Origin: JBBDYH01 sp040901795
GTDB taxonomy: Bacteria; Planctomycetota; Planctomycetia; Pirellulales; JALHPA01
Direction: 5' to 3'
DNA: 34,593 nt
NCBI GenBank assembly: GCA_040901795.1
Contig: JBBDYH010000053.1
Span: forward strand, 1 to 34,593
This document shows positions 8,904 through 16,190 of the stretch, piece after piece. Numbering within the stretch: the first letter of the stretch is position 1; each line of letters opens with the position of its first letter. The notes under the pieces are model-generated. The model saw only the letters and a program-made list of their open reading frames with translations. It was not told where the DNA came from and searched no databases. The translations under genes and the position numbers were made by a program.

Positions 8904-9851
8904 ATGCCGAAACCGCATCCTACGACTCTGAGTGCTTTTTGTCCCGATTCCCTTCGCCGTCTAATGAAAAACCGGGGATATGAAAGTAATGCTGAGTTAA
9001 GCCGCCAAATAACGCTAACCCGCACGGAGAATTATATGGGGCGACTCCTTAGTTCGGGGCAGCGAACCCGACCATACCTAGACTACATCGACGCGATCGC
9101 CGCTGAACTGCGTGTGCCATGCGAGGCATTCTGCCCGGAAACAGAGCCGCGATGGACGTTCCGCGATCGTTATTCCCCAAAACGCTTTGAGGATCTACAG
9201 CCCGAAGTATTCGTATCAAAGGAGTGCTTCATCGTGCACAAGTCGCTGCCGTGCTCTCTCATACCGGATGAAGTCTATAGTACACCACAGTTCGCAGATT
9301 GGTTGCGGAACGAGGGTTGGCACGCCGACGACGTTAAGCGATACATCGCCAGCAAACTATCCAAAGTCCGATCGACGGTTATTCCTGCATCATGCCGAAA
9401 GTGGATTCTCGCTAATTTTGCCTTCATCCGAGCCTTGCCGACGACCTGCCTTGAGCCCTTATTGAAGCACCTTCGGTCCGTTCTCCGACATCCTAGAATT
9501 CACCTTGGTTTCCTCACGGACGAGAGTTTTGACGAAATTACGCGCGATATTTCCGGCACGCTTAAGACTGGGCCATTCCGCCGCTTAACTCTGTTCGACG
9601 ACATTTGTTTTGCCGTACGCCTCAATTCAGGATGCTATGCGTATTCCTATCACGGTCTATCGGCGCGCAATCTCCTTTCCAAACTGCGAGAGCACGCCTA
9701 CCACTATCCAAGCCGCTACGAATATCCACGAGTCGCGGATCGCAATCCCGAGTTCACGACGTCCACATCCCTCTCCATCGATCGGATCGCAAACTTCATC
9801 GGCGACCGACCACGTCAGAGAACAAGAAAGAAGCGATCTCCAGGGTTGTGA
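8904..9851 (+). CDS. XRE-like helix-turn-helix protein
   Basis: A 315-aa protein. Residues about 14-80 look like an XRE/Cro-type helix-turn-helix domain: LRRLMKNRGYESNAELSRQI, a short recognition-helix region, then LDYIDAIAAELRVPCEAF. The remaining 230 residues do not match a family I know. They include an aromatic, basic middle part and a C-terminal tail rich in Arg and Lys (RPRQRTRKKRSPGL). There is no clear Shine-Dalgarno site before ATG 8904, so a leaderless or weak start is possible. It sits 360 bp before the TIR gene on the same strand and could regulate it or itself through the palindrome at 8863-8878. Confidence 0.6.
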   Translation: MPKPHPTTLSAFCPDSLRRLMKNRGYESNAELSRQITLTRTENYMGRLLSSGQRTRPYLDYIDAIAAELRVPCEAFCPETEPRWTFRDRYSPKRFEDLQPEVFVSKECFIVHKSLPCSLIPDEVYSTPQFADWLRNEGWHADDVKRYIASKLSKVRSTVIPASCRKWILANFAFIRALPTTCLEPLLKHLRSVLRHPRIHLGFLTDESFDEITRDISGTLKTGPFRRLTLFDDICFAVRLNSGCYAYSYHGLSARNLLSKLREHAYHYPSRYEYPRVADRNPEFTTSTSLSIDRIANFIGDRPRQRTRKKRSPGL

Positions 9852-10210
9852 ATTCGGTCTAAGTGAAGGCCCCGTTCCGAAGAACGGCGGTCCCGTCGGT
9901 GGAGCGGCAGAAGCATGGGGACCACCAGAACGCAGTCGCGGCCGTCGAAGCTACGGCGGACTGAATCCTTGCCGGGCCCCTCCGGAGTCCATCCGTCAGA
10001 AAGGACGCAGCGCATCGTGCTGTGCCGCGCTGTTTTCAGAGGGCCGTAATTTGGGGAGCGGACTACTCGGCCGACTCAGCACGGCCTCTTCCTTGGGACA
10101 CAACCCCAGCGAGTGAAACATGTTCCAGCGACCTCTGGTTTGGTAAACTGCATTCTCCTGATCTCCAAAGCTCGTCAGCCACGTCAGAAGGCAAAGAGAA
10201 GGGGCCGGGG
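9852..10210. other. 359-bp gap before the TIR gene
   Basis: No convincing gene. A small hairpin (CCGTTC-CGAA-GAACGG) starts near 9873. The frame of the TIR gene stays open upstream to 10022, but the translated stretch has no domain, and the internal ATG at 10211 is better supported. Confidence 0.4.
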
Positions 10211-10879
10211 ATGAATTCGATCTTCTTGAGTTATGCTAAGGAGGACAAGGTACCTGTCGAGTCCATTTTTCTTGCGCTGAAAGAGGCCGGTCTGGATCCC
10301 TGGATGGACAAGCCACCGGCGCCATTCGATCTGGATGGCATTCTGCCGGGGCAGTTTTGGGACACAGTGCTCCGAGAAAAGATGAAAGGCGCTCAACGGG
10401 CATTGGCCTTCCTTTCCCCCACATCGGTTGCCAAAAAAGGATATGTCCAGCGCGAGTTCAGGCTGCTGCTCTCCTATCAAGCAGAACGTCCTGCGACAAC
10501 GCAGTTTCTGATTCCGGTTCTCCTTGCGCCCTGTGATCCGCCGAACCACCGTGTGGACACGACTTCGCTCGCCGACCTCCAGTGGTTCTCACTATACGAA
10601 AGCAGTCTCGACAGTCTCATCCGTTTCCTTCATCGAAGCATTGATTCTGACTCCGATCAGGAGCGAGGCACTGTTCGTTCTTCCGATCCAGAAACGATAT
10701 CACTTCACACGCAGATTTACTTTCTGAAAAGGCAAATGGAGCAACGGGAGAAGTACCTCGTCGAGCAGCTTGAGAAGCGGATCGATGAGGCGGAGGCACA
10801 GCGAGATGACTGGAAAAACGTTGCCATCGATGAATCATCGCGGCACGGACATTTGGGGAAAATGGGCGAAAGCTACTAG
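10211..10879 (+). CDS. TIR-domain protein with C-terminal coiled coil
   Basis: A 222-aa protein. Residues 1-140 form a TIR domain: box 1 is MNSIFLSYAKED (residues 1-12), and the second strand-helix region contains LDPWMDK. A glutamate at position 82, in YVQREF after LAFLSPTSVAKKG, is at the place of the catalytic glutamate of NAD-cleaving TIR domains. Residues about 168-215 are strongly charged and heptad-like (LKRQMEQREKYLVEQLEKRI), a predicted coiled coil for self-association. Bacterial TIR proteins often act in antiphage defence by depleting NAD or making signal nucleotides. Here no known partner such as a ThsA effector is adjacent. The start follows a purine-rich AAGGGGCCGGGG stretch. Confidence 0.8.
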   Translation: MNSIFLSYAKEDKVPVESIFLALKEAGLDPWMDKPPAPFDLDGILPGQFWDTVLREKMKGAQRALAFLSPTSVAKKGYVQREFRLLLSYQAERPATTQFLIPVLLAPCDPPNHRVDTTSLADLQWFSLYESSLDSLIRFLHRSIDSDSDQERGTVRSSDPETISLHTQIYFLKRQMEQREKYLVEQLEKRIDEAEAQRDDWKNVAIDESSRHGHLGKMGESY

Positions 10880-10993
10880 AGTGCGTACGTCGCATCGACC
10901 CTGCCGCGCTGCATGACCACTCACCAATACGTTCTCGCTGTGGAATTTTGCTCCGGCCTGTTGAACTTCATTCAATGTCAATTTTTTCCGCGA

Positions 10994-11905
10994 TCAATCG
11001 TCATCCTCGTATTCTTCTTCCTCTTCCAGGAAAACATCGCTCTCGTTCATCGTGATCAACACAAGTAGCATGCCCATGCTCGTGACCGGGATGTACTCCT
11101 CCGTGACAAATACGCGGCCAAGATCGTTTCGTTCGTATGTATTGAACCAATCTCGAACTCTTCCCTCGTTCTCAGACCGATCGCCTATGCCTAGTTGGAA
11201 CTCGGCCCACGGCTCCATCGCATTTTGAGGGAGCACGCCCTTGTTTGGGTAAATCCCCGCATCGATCAGGGCTTCCGATGGGAATGTCCATGCAACTGCA
11301 CCCTGCCTGATACCTACGAGGGCACACGGGAAGTGCGATAATTGGACGCAGCGAATCGCCGTACTGACGAGCGACGTCTGGAAATCGTCGGCAATTCCCT
11401 CAAGCCGCTCAACTGAGAGCTCACCTGAATTTACGATTGGTTTCACCAACCGCGTGGGAAGCAGCAGGCTCGCGGCGAACGAATCGGCTTCCCGCTCAAT
11501 GATGTTCATACTCCGAAACTCGTTGATTGAGGCATGCGATTTACCACCGTGCGTCAAATAGGCATGGTGATGTTCAAGGTGGTAGTGCCCGAGCTCGTGC
11601 GCGATCGAAAACCTAGTGCGAGGGTGGTGCGTGCCAGGCTGGCATCCTGCGTCGTACTTCGTGTTGTACATCAGCGCGAAGCATCGCTTCTTGCTGCTGT
11701 AGCGAAGCTTGCCATCGAATCGATCACCGAAGTCGCGCCCGCCGGCGCGAAGGCGGGGATACTCTTCCTTGGCAACACATAGAGGGTCGATCGGATACGA
11801 CAGACCAAGACTACCGATGAGAGCATCTGCCTGTAAACTGGCCTTTGACAGAGCGGCTTGCTCAATCTTCCATTTCGTCGGAGTCATCTTCAGGTTCGTC
11901 ATCAT
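10994..11905 (-). CDS. ImmA/IrrE-family metallopeptidase
   Basis: A 303-aa zinc protease of the ImmA/IrrE (COG2856) type. The zinc motif HELGH is at residues 103-107 and the third ligand lies in EREADSFAASLLLP (Glu 139). ImmA cleaves the ImmR repressor in ICEBs1 and IrrE cleaves DdrO in Deinococcus, each switching on a stress or transfer response. The C-terminal 150 residues form an extra domain ending in a run of acidic residues. The start at 11905 has AGGAGC upstream at a good distance, and the gene overlaps the acidic-protein gene by 44 bp. Together with the sigma factor upstream, this suggests that its substrate is a protein in the same operon. Confidence 0.88.
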   Translation of the reverse strand: MMTNLKMTPTKWKIEQAALSKASLQADALIGSLGLSYPIDPLCVAKEEYPRLRAGGRDFGDRFDGKLRYSSKKRCFALMYNTKYDAGCQPGTHHPRTRFSIAHELGHYHLEHHHAYLTHGGKSHASINEFRSMNIIEREADSFAASLLLPTRLVKPIVNSGELSVERLEGIADDFQTSLVSTAIRCVQLSHFPCALVGIRQGAVAWTFPSEALIDAGIYPNKGVLPQNAMEPWAEFQLGIGDRSENEGRVRDWFNTYERNDLGRVFVTEEYIPVTSMGMLLVLITMNESDVFLEEEEEYEDDD

Positions 11906-12224
11906 CCAAAAGCTCCTCTAGCAACTCTTCTTCTGTTTCATCTGAGTGGTTGGCACCGTCTCCTTCATTGCGGCATAGAGCGGCTTCACGATCCATCGCG
12001 TTGTGATCGTACTCAGGCGACCAATCGACACCCGGTTGTTCGTCAACCTCTGGAAGCTCGCCGCGTGTTACTGCATCGACAATTCGGTCGATCTCATCTT
12101 CTGAGGCTCTGCGACGCCTGGCTTTCTTCAATGCCTCTTGAGCTTCTGCCGGAGTCAGCCGGCAAAGCCCTTTGAACCTTTGGAGCTTATCGGCACGTTC
12201 GTTCCAAAATTGTTCATCGTTCAT
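11862..12224 (-). CDS. Small acidic protein, candidate antisigma or protease substrate
   Basis: A 120-aa protein with no known domain. Residues 1-60 are helical and mixed in charge (FWNERADKLQRFKGLCRL, then AEAQEALKKARRRRASEDE), and residues 85-120 are almost all Asp, Glu and Leu. Its ATG overlaps the stop of the sigma-factor gene (ATGA, 12,221-12,224), and its end overlaps the start of the ImmA-type protease by 44 bp, so all three are translated together. A negatively charged partner of a basic sigma factor is a plausible antisigma, and the protease could remove it. That role is inference from gene order and charge only. Confidence 0.75.
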   Translation of the reverse strand: MNDEQFWNERADKLQRFKGLCRLTPAEAQEALKKARRRRASEDEIDRIVDAVTRGELPEVDEQPGVDWSPEYDHNAMDREAALCRNEGDGANHSDETEEELLEELLDDDEPEDDSDEMED

Positions 12225-12832
12225 TTTTTGCCTCGCACTCTCTCGCGTTCCTGAGCGAGCTTTGTCATCTCCCTGCGAATGGTCTCGTGTGCTTTGTTTC
12301 GGGAAACGTATATGGAATTCTTCGATGTGCCGTGGATCTCGGCCAGGCTCGCCGCGTCTGCGGTGCCGGCGACTAGGAGGTCGGCTTTGATGATGGCTTT
12401 TTGGAGCATTGGCAATTTGTTCTCGATGATGTTGTCCAGGTCTTTGAATTCCGTTTTTTCATCCTTCGTCAGCTTATCAGGCTCGATCTCGCAATTCTCC
12501 GGAGCATCGTATTCGTCGGGCAAGACGGGATGCCTCCGACGGTGCTTCTTCTCGTGCCGATAGACATCGATGAGGGCGCTTTCTGCCATGATGTACAACC
12601 AAGCCCCAAGGTCACCCGCTCTTTTATCGTAAGTACCGGCTTTCTGCCAAAGCTTGAGGATGGCTCGGTTGAGGGCCTCGTCGATGTCACACGGCTGCAC
12701 GGTCGTGCTGTATTTTCCTTCGAGAACTTCTCGCACCGGCTCCAGATGTCGCCCGAGCACCTCGCGCAGAGCTTCCTTGTCTCCGTCCATCATCCGGATG
12801 GCTAAATCTTCATCGTCGCTTTCGTCGGTCAT
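12221..12832 (-). CDS. Sigma-70 family RNA polymerase sigma factor (ECF-like)
   Basis: A 203-aa sigma factor. Region 2 is visible at about residues 45-110 (DEALNRAILKLWQKAGTYDK, then LGAWLYIMAESALIDVYRHE), which binds core polymerase and the -10 element. A region 4-like helix-turn-helix lies at about 150-195 (DAASLAEIHGTSKNSIYVSRN). A charged linker joins them. The frame is open upstream to 13,144, but the start at ATG 12,832 fits the ECF family length; the next upstream ATG at 12,907 has no Shine-Dalgarno site. It is the first gene of a tightly overlapped operon with an acidic protein and an ImmA-type protease. Confidence 0.82.
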   Translation of the reverse strand: MTDESDDEDLAIRMMDGDKEALREVLGRHLEPVREVLEGKYSTTVQPCDIDEALNRAILKLWQKAGTYDKRAGDLGAWLYIMAESALIDVYRHEKKHRRRHPVLPDEYDAPENCEIEPDKLTKDEKTEFKDLDNIIENKLPMLQKAIIKADLLVAGTADAASLAEIHGTSKNSIYVSRNKAHETIRREMTKLAQERERVRGKK

Positions 12833-13037
12833 GGCTCTTGCCGCCCAGGTGGTCCGCAGCCTCCGCCCTCCAACAACGATACGAAACCACCTTAACTGAT
12901 TCGCCATCGGAAAAAAATCTGCTCGGGCAGTTAAGGTCGGCGCTGGCGCGTTCGTATGGTCTGCAGAGCGGGAATCGGCATTCGATTCCTGCGTGCGAAA
13001 TCGCCCACTTCGGGCATGGCTTTTTTGTTGAGGTAAT

Positions 13038-13547
13038 ATGAAGACGTTAAGAACTGTTCGGCTGAAGCCGAATTCGTCCGGCAAAGACCGAACCCGCCGT
13101 GGCGGAGCCACAGCCGCACAGCTTGGAGGCGAATGGGTGGACATCGAGAACTACGGCCGCACGTCGGTGGATTTGACCGGCGTGAAGCTCTATCACATCG
13201 CCTACAGCGATGCGTACGACAACGGCACGTGGGAGGAAGTGATCGCCTTCAAGGGCACGCTCGGTGCCGGCGAAGTCATCCGCGTGCACGCCGGCCGCGG
13301 CCCGCTGATCGTGCTGCACCCCATCGACCAGCAGGGGGCCACGTATCACTTCTTCACCATGCGCGACGCCTACGTGTGGAACAATAACCGTGGCGACTGC
13401 TCTGCCCTGTGGCAGGCGGGCGAGAAGTTGCCGCTCGACAAGGCGTGCTACGACGCCAATCCGCCCGAAGGCGTCATTCTCGTGCGTAGCGGCGACAAGC
13501 TGGTCGTGCCGGCGGGCTCGATGGCCACGGCCGGCAGCCGCCGATAG
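13038..13547 (+). CDS. Lamin-tail-domain protein
   Basis: A 169-aa protein. Residues about 28-115 read as a lamin tail domain, an Ig-like beta-sandwich found in bacterial extracellular and DNA-associated proteins: GGEWVDIENYGRTSVDLTGV, then IAFKGTLGAGEVIRVHAGRG and AYVWNNNRGDCSALW. The N-terminus is basic without a signal peptide, so it may stay in the cell. GAGGT lies just before the ATG. It is divergent from the sigma-factor operon across about 205 bp. A strong intrinsic terminator follows the gene. Role unknown. Confidence 0.8.
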   Translation: MKTLRTVRLKPNSSGKDRTRRGGATAAQLGGEWVDIENYGRTSVDLTGVKLYHIAYSDAYDNGTWEEVIAFKGTLGAGEVIRVHAGRGPLIVLHPIDQQGATYHFFTMRDAYVWNNNRGDCSALWQAGEKLPLDKACYDANPPEGVILVRSGDKLVVPAGSMATAGSRR

Positions 13548-13560
13548 TTCTAAGTCCAAA

Positions 13561-13596
13561 GGATGGGCGGCGTCGGTCGCCGCCCTCCTTTTTTTT
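13561..13596 (+). terminator. Intrinsic terminator of the lamin-tail gene
   Basis: GGGCGGCG (13,565-13,572) pairs with CGCCGCCC (13,578-13,585) around a 5-nt loop. A T-rich tail (13,586-13,596) ends in eight T. The stop codon of the lamin-tail gene is about 15 bp upstream. Confidence 0.85.
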
Positions 13597-13622
13597 CAAC
13601 AACACGACGGGGAACGAAACGA

Positions 13623-13879
13623 ATGAGATTCTTACACTGGGATTTTCACGGAGGGCCTGACAATGTGTGCAGGTCGAACTCGATCATGCCGCCAACGTCA
13701 TCTTGCTCAACGACGTCAACTACTCGGCCTTTCGCCACGGGGGTCGTTACCGCTATTTTGGCGGCTATTACAAGCAAACGCCAGTGAGGCTCGTGCCGCC
13801 GCACGAGGATAGCTGGCACGTCGTCGTCCATTTGGGCGGCTACGCTTGCCGCGTGAACGCGAGCATGGTCCTCACTTAG
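13623..13879 (+). pseudogene. DUF1883 protein, frameshifted
   Basis: The ATG at 13,623, behind GGGGAACG, opens MRFLHWDFHGGPDNV. The frame then degrades, while a frame two bases on continues as VQVELDHAANVILLNDVNY and then YFGGYYKQTPVRLVPPHEDS, ending GGYACRVNASMVLT at a stop at 13,877-13,879. Together they form an 85-residue DUF1883 domain. The break is a GTGTG at about 13,663-13,667 where GTG is expected: a two-base duplication. DUF1883 domains are small and beta-rich, and in some bacteria are fused to TIR domains. Function of the family is unknown. It lies just inside the candidate island boundary. Confidence 0.75.
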
Positions 13880-14093
13880 CTATTCGCTGCCATTTGAGAA
13901 ACCGAATCATACGCATGGGACGCTCGCGCCCACTACGTCACTCGCTCAAGGACGTGGCACGGAATCCGTCAGAGATCACTTCTCTAACCCTGGAATTCGC
14001 CGTAGAATCTGGAAATCGTGGAAGCGTGACTGAAGAGCACAGCTCGCAGAATTCGCCGGTAAATAGGCTGCTTTTAGATTACGGACCAAGCGC

Positions 14094-14135
14094 CTTTTAA
14101 TCCGTAGGTCCTGGGTTCGAGTCCCAGCAGCCTCA
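14094..14135 (+). tRNA. 3' fragment of tRNA-Lys(TTT), candidate attachment site
   Basis: CTTTTAA (14,094-14,100) is a lysine anticodon loop with anticodon TTT. It is followed by an intact 3' half: TCCGT, then the T-arm CTGGG-TTCGAGT-CCCAG (14,111-14,127), acceptor strand CAGCCTC and discriminator A (14,135). No normal 5' half precedes it. ACGGA at 14,081-14,085 and TAGGCTG at 14,064-14,070 could pair with the anticodon stem and acceptor strand, but that would give a 15-nt loop and no D-arm. Tyrosine recombinases commonly insert at the 3' half of tRNA genes, duplicating it at the far end of the element. Orientation says the element lies to the left. Confidence 0.65.
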
Positions 14136-14310
14136 TTTCACGTGACTTCCTCGCCGGCTTGCTTTTGCGCCGAGACAATCGCGATAGCCAAGGTGAACGT
14201 CTGCGGCCGCGAGTGCGATCGGTTGACGCCCGCAAGTTCGCCGTCTCTGGGCAAAACGGCTATACTGTTATCCGGCACGTTAACCCTGTAAGCCCTGGGT
14301 GGAGCAAGTG
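14136..14310. other. Leader region of the phosphofructokinase gene
   Basis: No gene. TATACT at 14,261-14,266 is a possible -10 element with no good -35 at the usual distance. The boundary between accessory and core-like sequence lies here. Confidence 0.35.
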
Positions 14311-15627
14311 ATGAGCGCCGTTCCGCTGAGGCGTCCGCCTCGTATCGAGGCCCCGATCCATCGCGTGGCGATTCTGTTTGCCGGCGGGCCCGCCCCAGCC
14401 GCCAATGCAGTCATCTCCGCTGCCGCCATCTCGTTTCTGCGCAATGGCATTGAAGTGATCGGCGTGCTGCACGGTTACTCGGGACTGGTCAAATACGCTC
14501 CCGATCAGCCGCTGGTCGAGGGCCGCGATTACGTGCTCATTGACAGCAAAATGCTCCGCCGTACGCGGAACTCGCAAGGGATCATCCTCGGCACGGCGCG
14601 CACCAACCCCGGCAAAAACGTCTCGCACCCCAGTCACTTGGACGATCCGCAGGCGGTGGCGCCGTTGCGCACCGTGTACGAGGCGCTCTGTTCGATTGGC
14701 GTCGATGCGCTGATCTCGATCGGCGGTGACGACACGCTCAAGACCGCCAACAAGATGAAGATGTTCCAGGACCGCTTGCCCGAGGGTAGCAAGCTGCTGC
14801 CGGTCGTCCACTTGCCCAAGACGATCGACAACGACTACATGGGAATCGATTTCACGTTCGGGTACTTTACCGCGGTCGATACGCTTTCCAACGAGATCAA
14901 GAACCTCTTGCACGACGCCGAGGCCGGACGCGCGTACTTCCTCACCGAGACGATGGGGCGCAGCGCCGGCTGGCTGGCGTACGGCGCCGCCATCGCCGGC
15001 GAAGCCAGCCTCGTCGTGAGCGTCGAAGACATCCACGGACCGTATCGGCTGGAAGAGGAAACCACCGATCCGGCGACGGGTGAGACCAAAGTCCGGCCGA
15101 TCATGAACGTCGAGGCGGTCGTCAAACGGATCGTCAAGACGATGCGCGTCCGCGAAGAGCAGGAAGGCAAGCAGTACGGCGTGATCGTGATGGCCGAAGG
15201 ATTGGCCGAGTATCTGCCGCAAGATCGCCTGGCGGGTATCCCGCGCGACGAACACGGCCACATCTCGATCGCTCAGGTGAATCTAGGAAAGATGTTTTCC
15301 AAGCTCATCGAAGAAGAGTTTACTCGGCAAACCGGACGTAGGCGCCGGGTAAACGGCCTGCAGCTAGGCTACGAGGTGCGCTGCGCCCGGCCGCACGCCT
15401 TCGACGTGATGCTGGGCAGCCAACTGGGCGTCGGCGCCTATCGCGCGCTGATCGAGCAGCGGCTCAACGGCGTCATGATCTCGTGCTCGGGCCAGTTGGA
15501 CCTGGAGTACGTCCCCTTCGAAAAGCTGGTCAACCCGGAAACGCTGGTGACCGTGGTCCGCTATATCGAGACCGACTCGGATTTCTACAAGCTCGCGCGA
15601 TTCTTGGAGAGCGATGTGGGGGATTGA
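14311..15627 (+). CDS. pfp: 6-phosphofructokinase, PPi-dependent type
   Basis: A 438-aa enzyme that phosphorylates fructose 6-phosphate in glycolysis. The N-terminal phosphoryl-donor loop reads LFAGGPAPAANAVI. Two signatures set it in the pyrophosphate-using group: GGDDT at residues 138-142, where ATP enzymes have GGDG(S/T), and PKTIDND at 169-175, where ATP enzymes have PGTIDND. Asp 173 is the expected catalytic base. TMGRSAGW and MAEGLAEY also match the family. The start at ATG 14,311 is chosen because GGAG lies six bases before it; a GTG at 14,299 is in the same frame. It appears to be monocistronic and is the first core-like gene to the right of the tRNA scar. Confidence 0.92.
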   Translation: MSAVPLRRPPRIEAPIHRVAILFAGGPAPAANAVISAAAISFLRNGIEVIGVLHGYSGLVKYAPDQPLVEGRDYVLIDSKMLRRTRNSQGIILGTARTNPGKNVSHPSHLDDPQAVAPLRTVYEALCSIGVDALISIGGDDTLKTANKMKMFQDRLPEGSKLLPVVHLPKTIDNDYMGIDFTFGYFTAVDTLSNEIKNLLHDAEAGRAYFLTETMGRSAGWLAYGAAIAGEASLVVSVEDIHGPYRLEEETTDPATGETKVRPIMNVEAVVKRIVKTMRVREEQEGKQYGVIVMAEGLAEYLPQDRLAGIPRDEHGHISIAQVNLGKMFSKLIEEEFTRQTGRRRRVNGLQLGYEVRCARPHAFDVMLGSQLGVGAYRALIEQRLNGVMISCSGQLDLEYVPFEKLVNPETLVTVVRYIETDSDFYKLARFLESDVGD

Positions 15628-15647
15628 CGGCTTACAACCGCCGCACG

Positions 15648-15784
15648 GTAACCCGAAGCGTGAGCGAGGAACCGGCGGTGTCTGCCTCGCTTACGCGTCG
15701 GGTTGTGAACCGGCGGTGTCTGCCTCGCTTACGCGTCGGGTTGTGAACCGGCGGTTTCTGCCTCGCTTACGCGTCGGGTTACTG
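15648..15784. repeat. Three 38-bp tandem repeats with an inverted partial copy
   Basis: A unit starting GAACCGGCGGTGTCTGCCTC and ending in ACGCGTCGGGTT recurs at 15,669, 15,707 and 15,745, exactly 38 bp apart; the third has one change in the core (GGTTTCTG). Just upstream, AACCCGAAGCGTGAGCGAGG (from about 15,650) is a near complement of the unit end, so the block can fold. There are no unique spacers, so it is not a CRISPR array. Confidence 0.85.
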
Positions 15785-16190
15785 AGCTATGCTTCCTCCA
15801 ATCCGCGCAACCCCACTCATCGGCCAAAAGCGTCGGCATAAAGCGCAGCTTTGGCCAAGAGCAGCGCGTTTTTTTGACACTCGCCACATTTCGACCTAAA
15901 GATTCATTGGCGGGACAACGAGCGACGACGAGTCGAGCGAGTCTCGCCAAGCAAGTCGAAATGGCAAACCGGCCGCAAGGCCGCGACGCAAAGCTATGGG
16001 CCCGCCGCAAGCGGGTCGCCAAGCCGCCGAAATTGCAACCGAAGTCAGCAGGTTGCGAACGCGGGTGCATTCATACACCAGCAATCGCCCTTCTGACGGC
16101 CCTGTCCGCCTGACTAAGCCGAGCCAACACACTGGCCGGCACGCAGGCGACGGCTTTTCATCCGGTTGACTATCTCCAGGAGCGGCGACT
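15785..16190. other. 406-bp non-coding gap
   Basis: It contains short palindromes such as CCCGC-CGCAA-GCGGG (around 16,000) and a T-run near 15,870. Open frames across it have no domain or start signal. It precedes a well-formed ribosome-binding site for the next gene. Confidence 0.45.

Noticed and set aside
10879..10994. Thoeris or CBASS system around the TIR gene
   Set aside because: No SIR2-like ThsA, cyclase or other known partner is adjacent; the ImmA-type protease belongs to the sigma operon.
14064..14135. Functional tRNA gene
   Set aside because: Pairing the visible arms leaves a 15-nt anticodon loop and no D-arm, so it cannot fold as a normal tRNA.
14260..15261. Long open frame opposite phosphofructokinase
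   Set aside because: Antisense to a well-supported enzyme gene; the translation has no recognisable domain.
15669..15782. CRISPR array
   Set aside because: The 38-bp units are directly adjacent with no unique spacers and no cas genes nearby.
15874..16113. 79-codon frame in the gap before the LEPR-type gene
   Set aside because: No ribosome-binding site and a composition that mirrors palindromic repeats.
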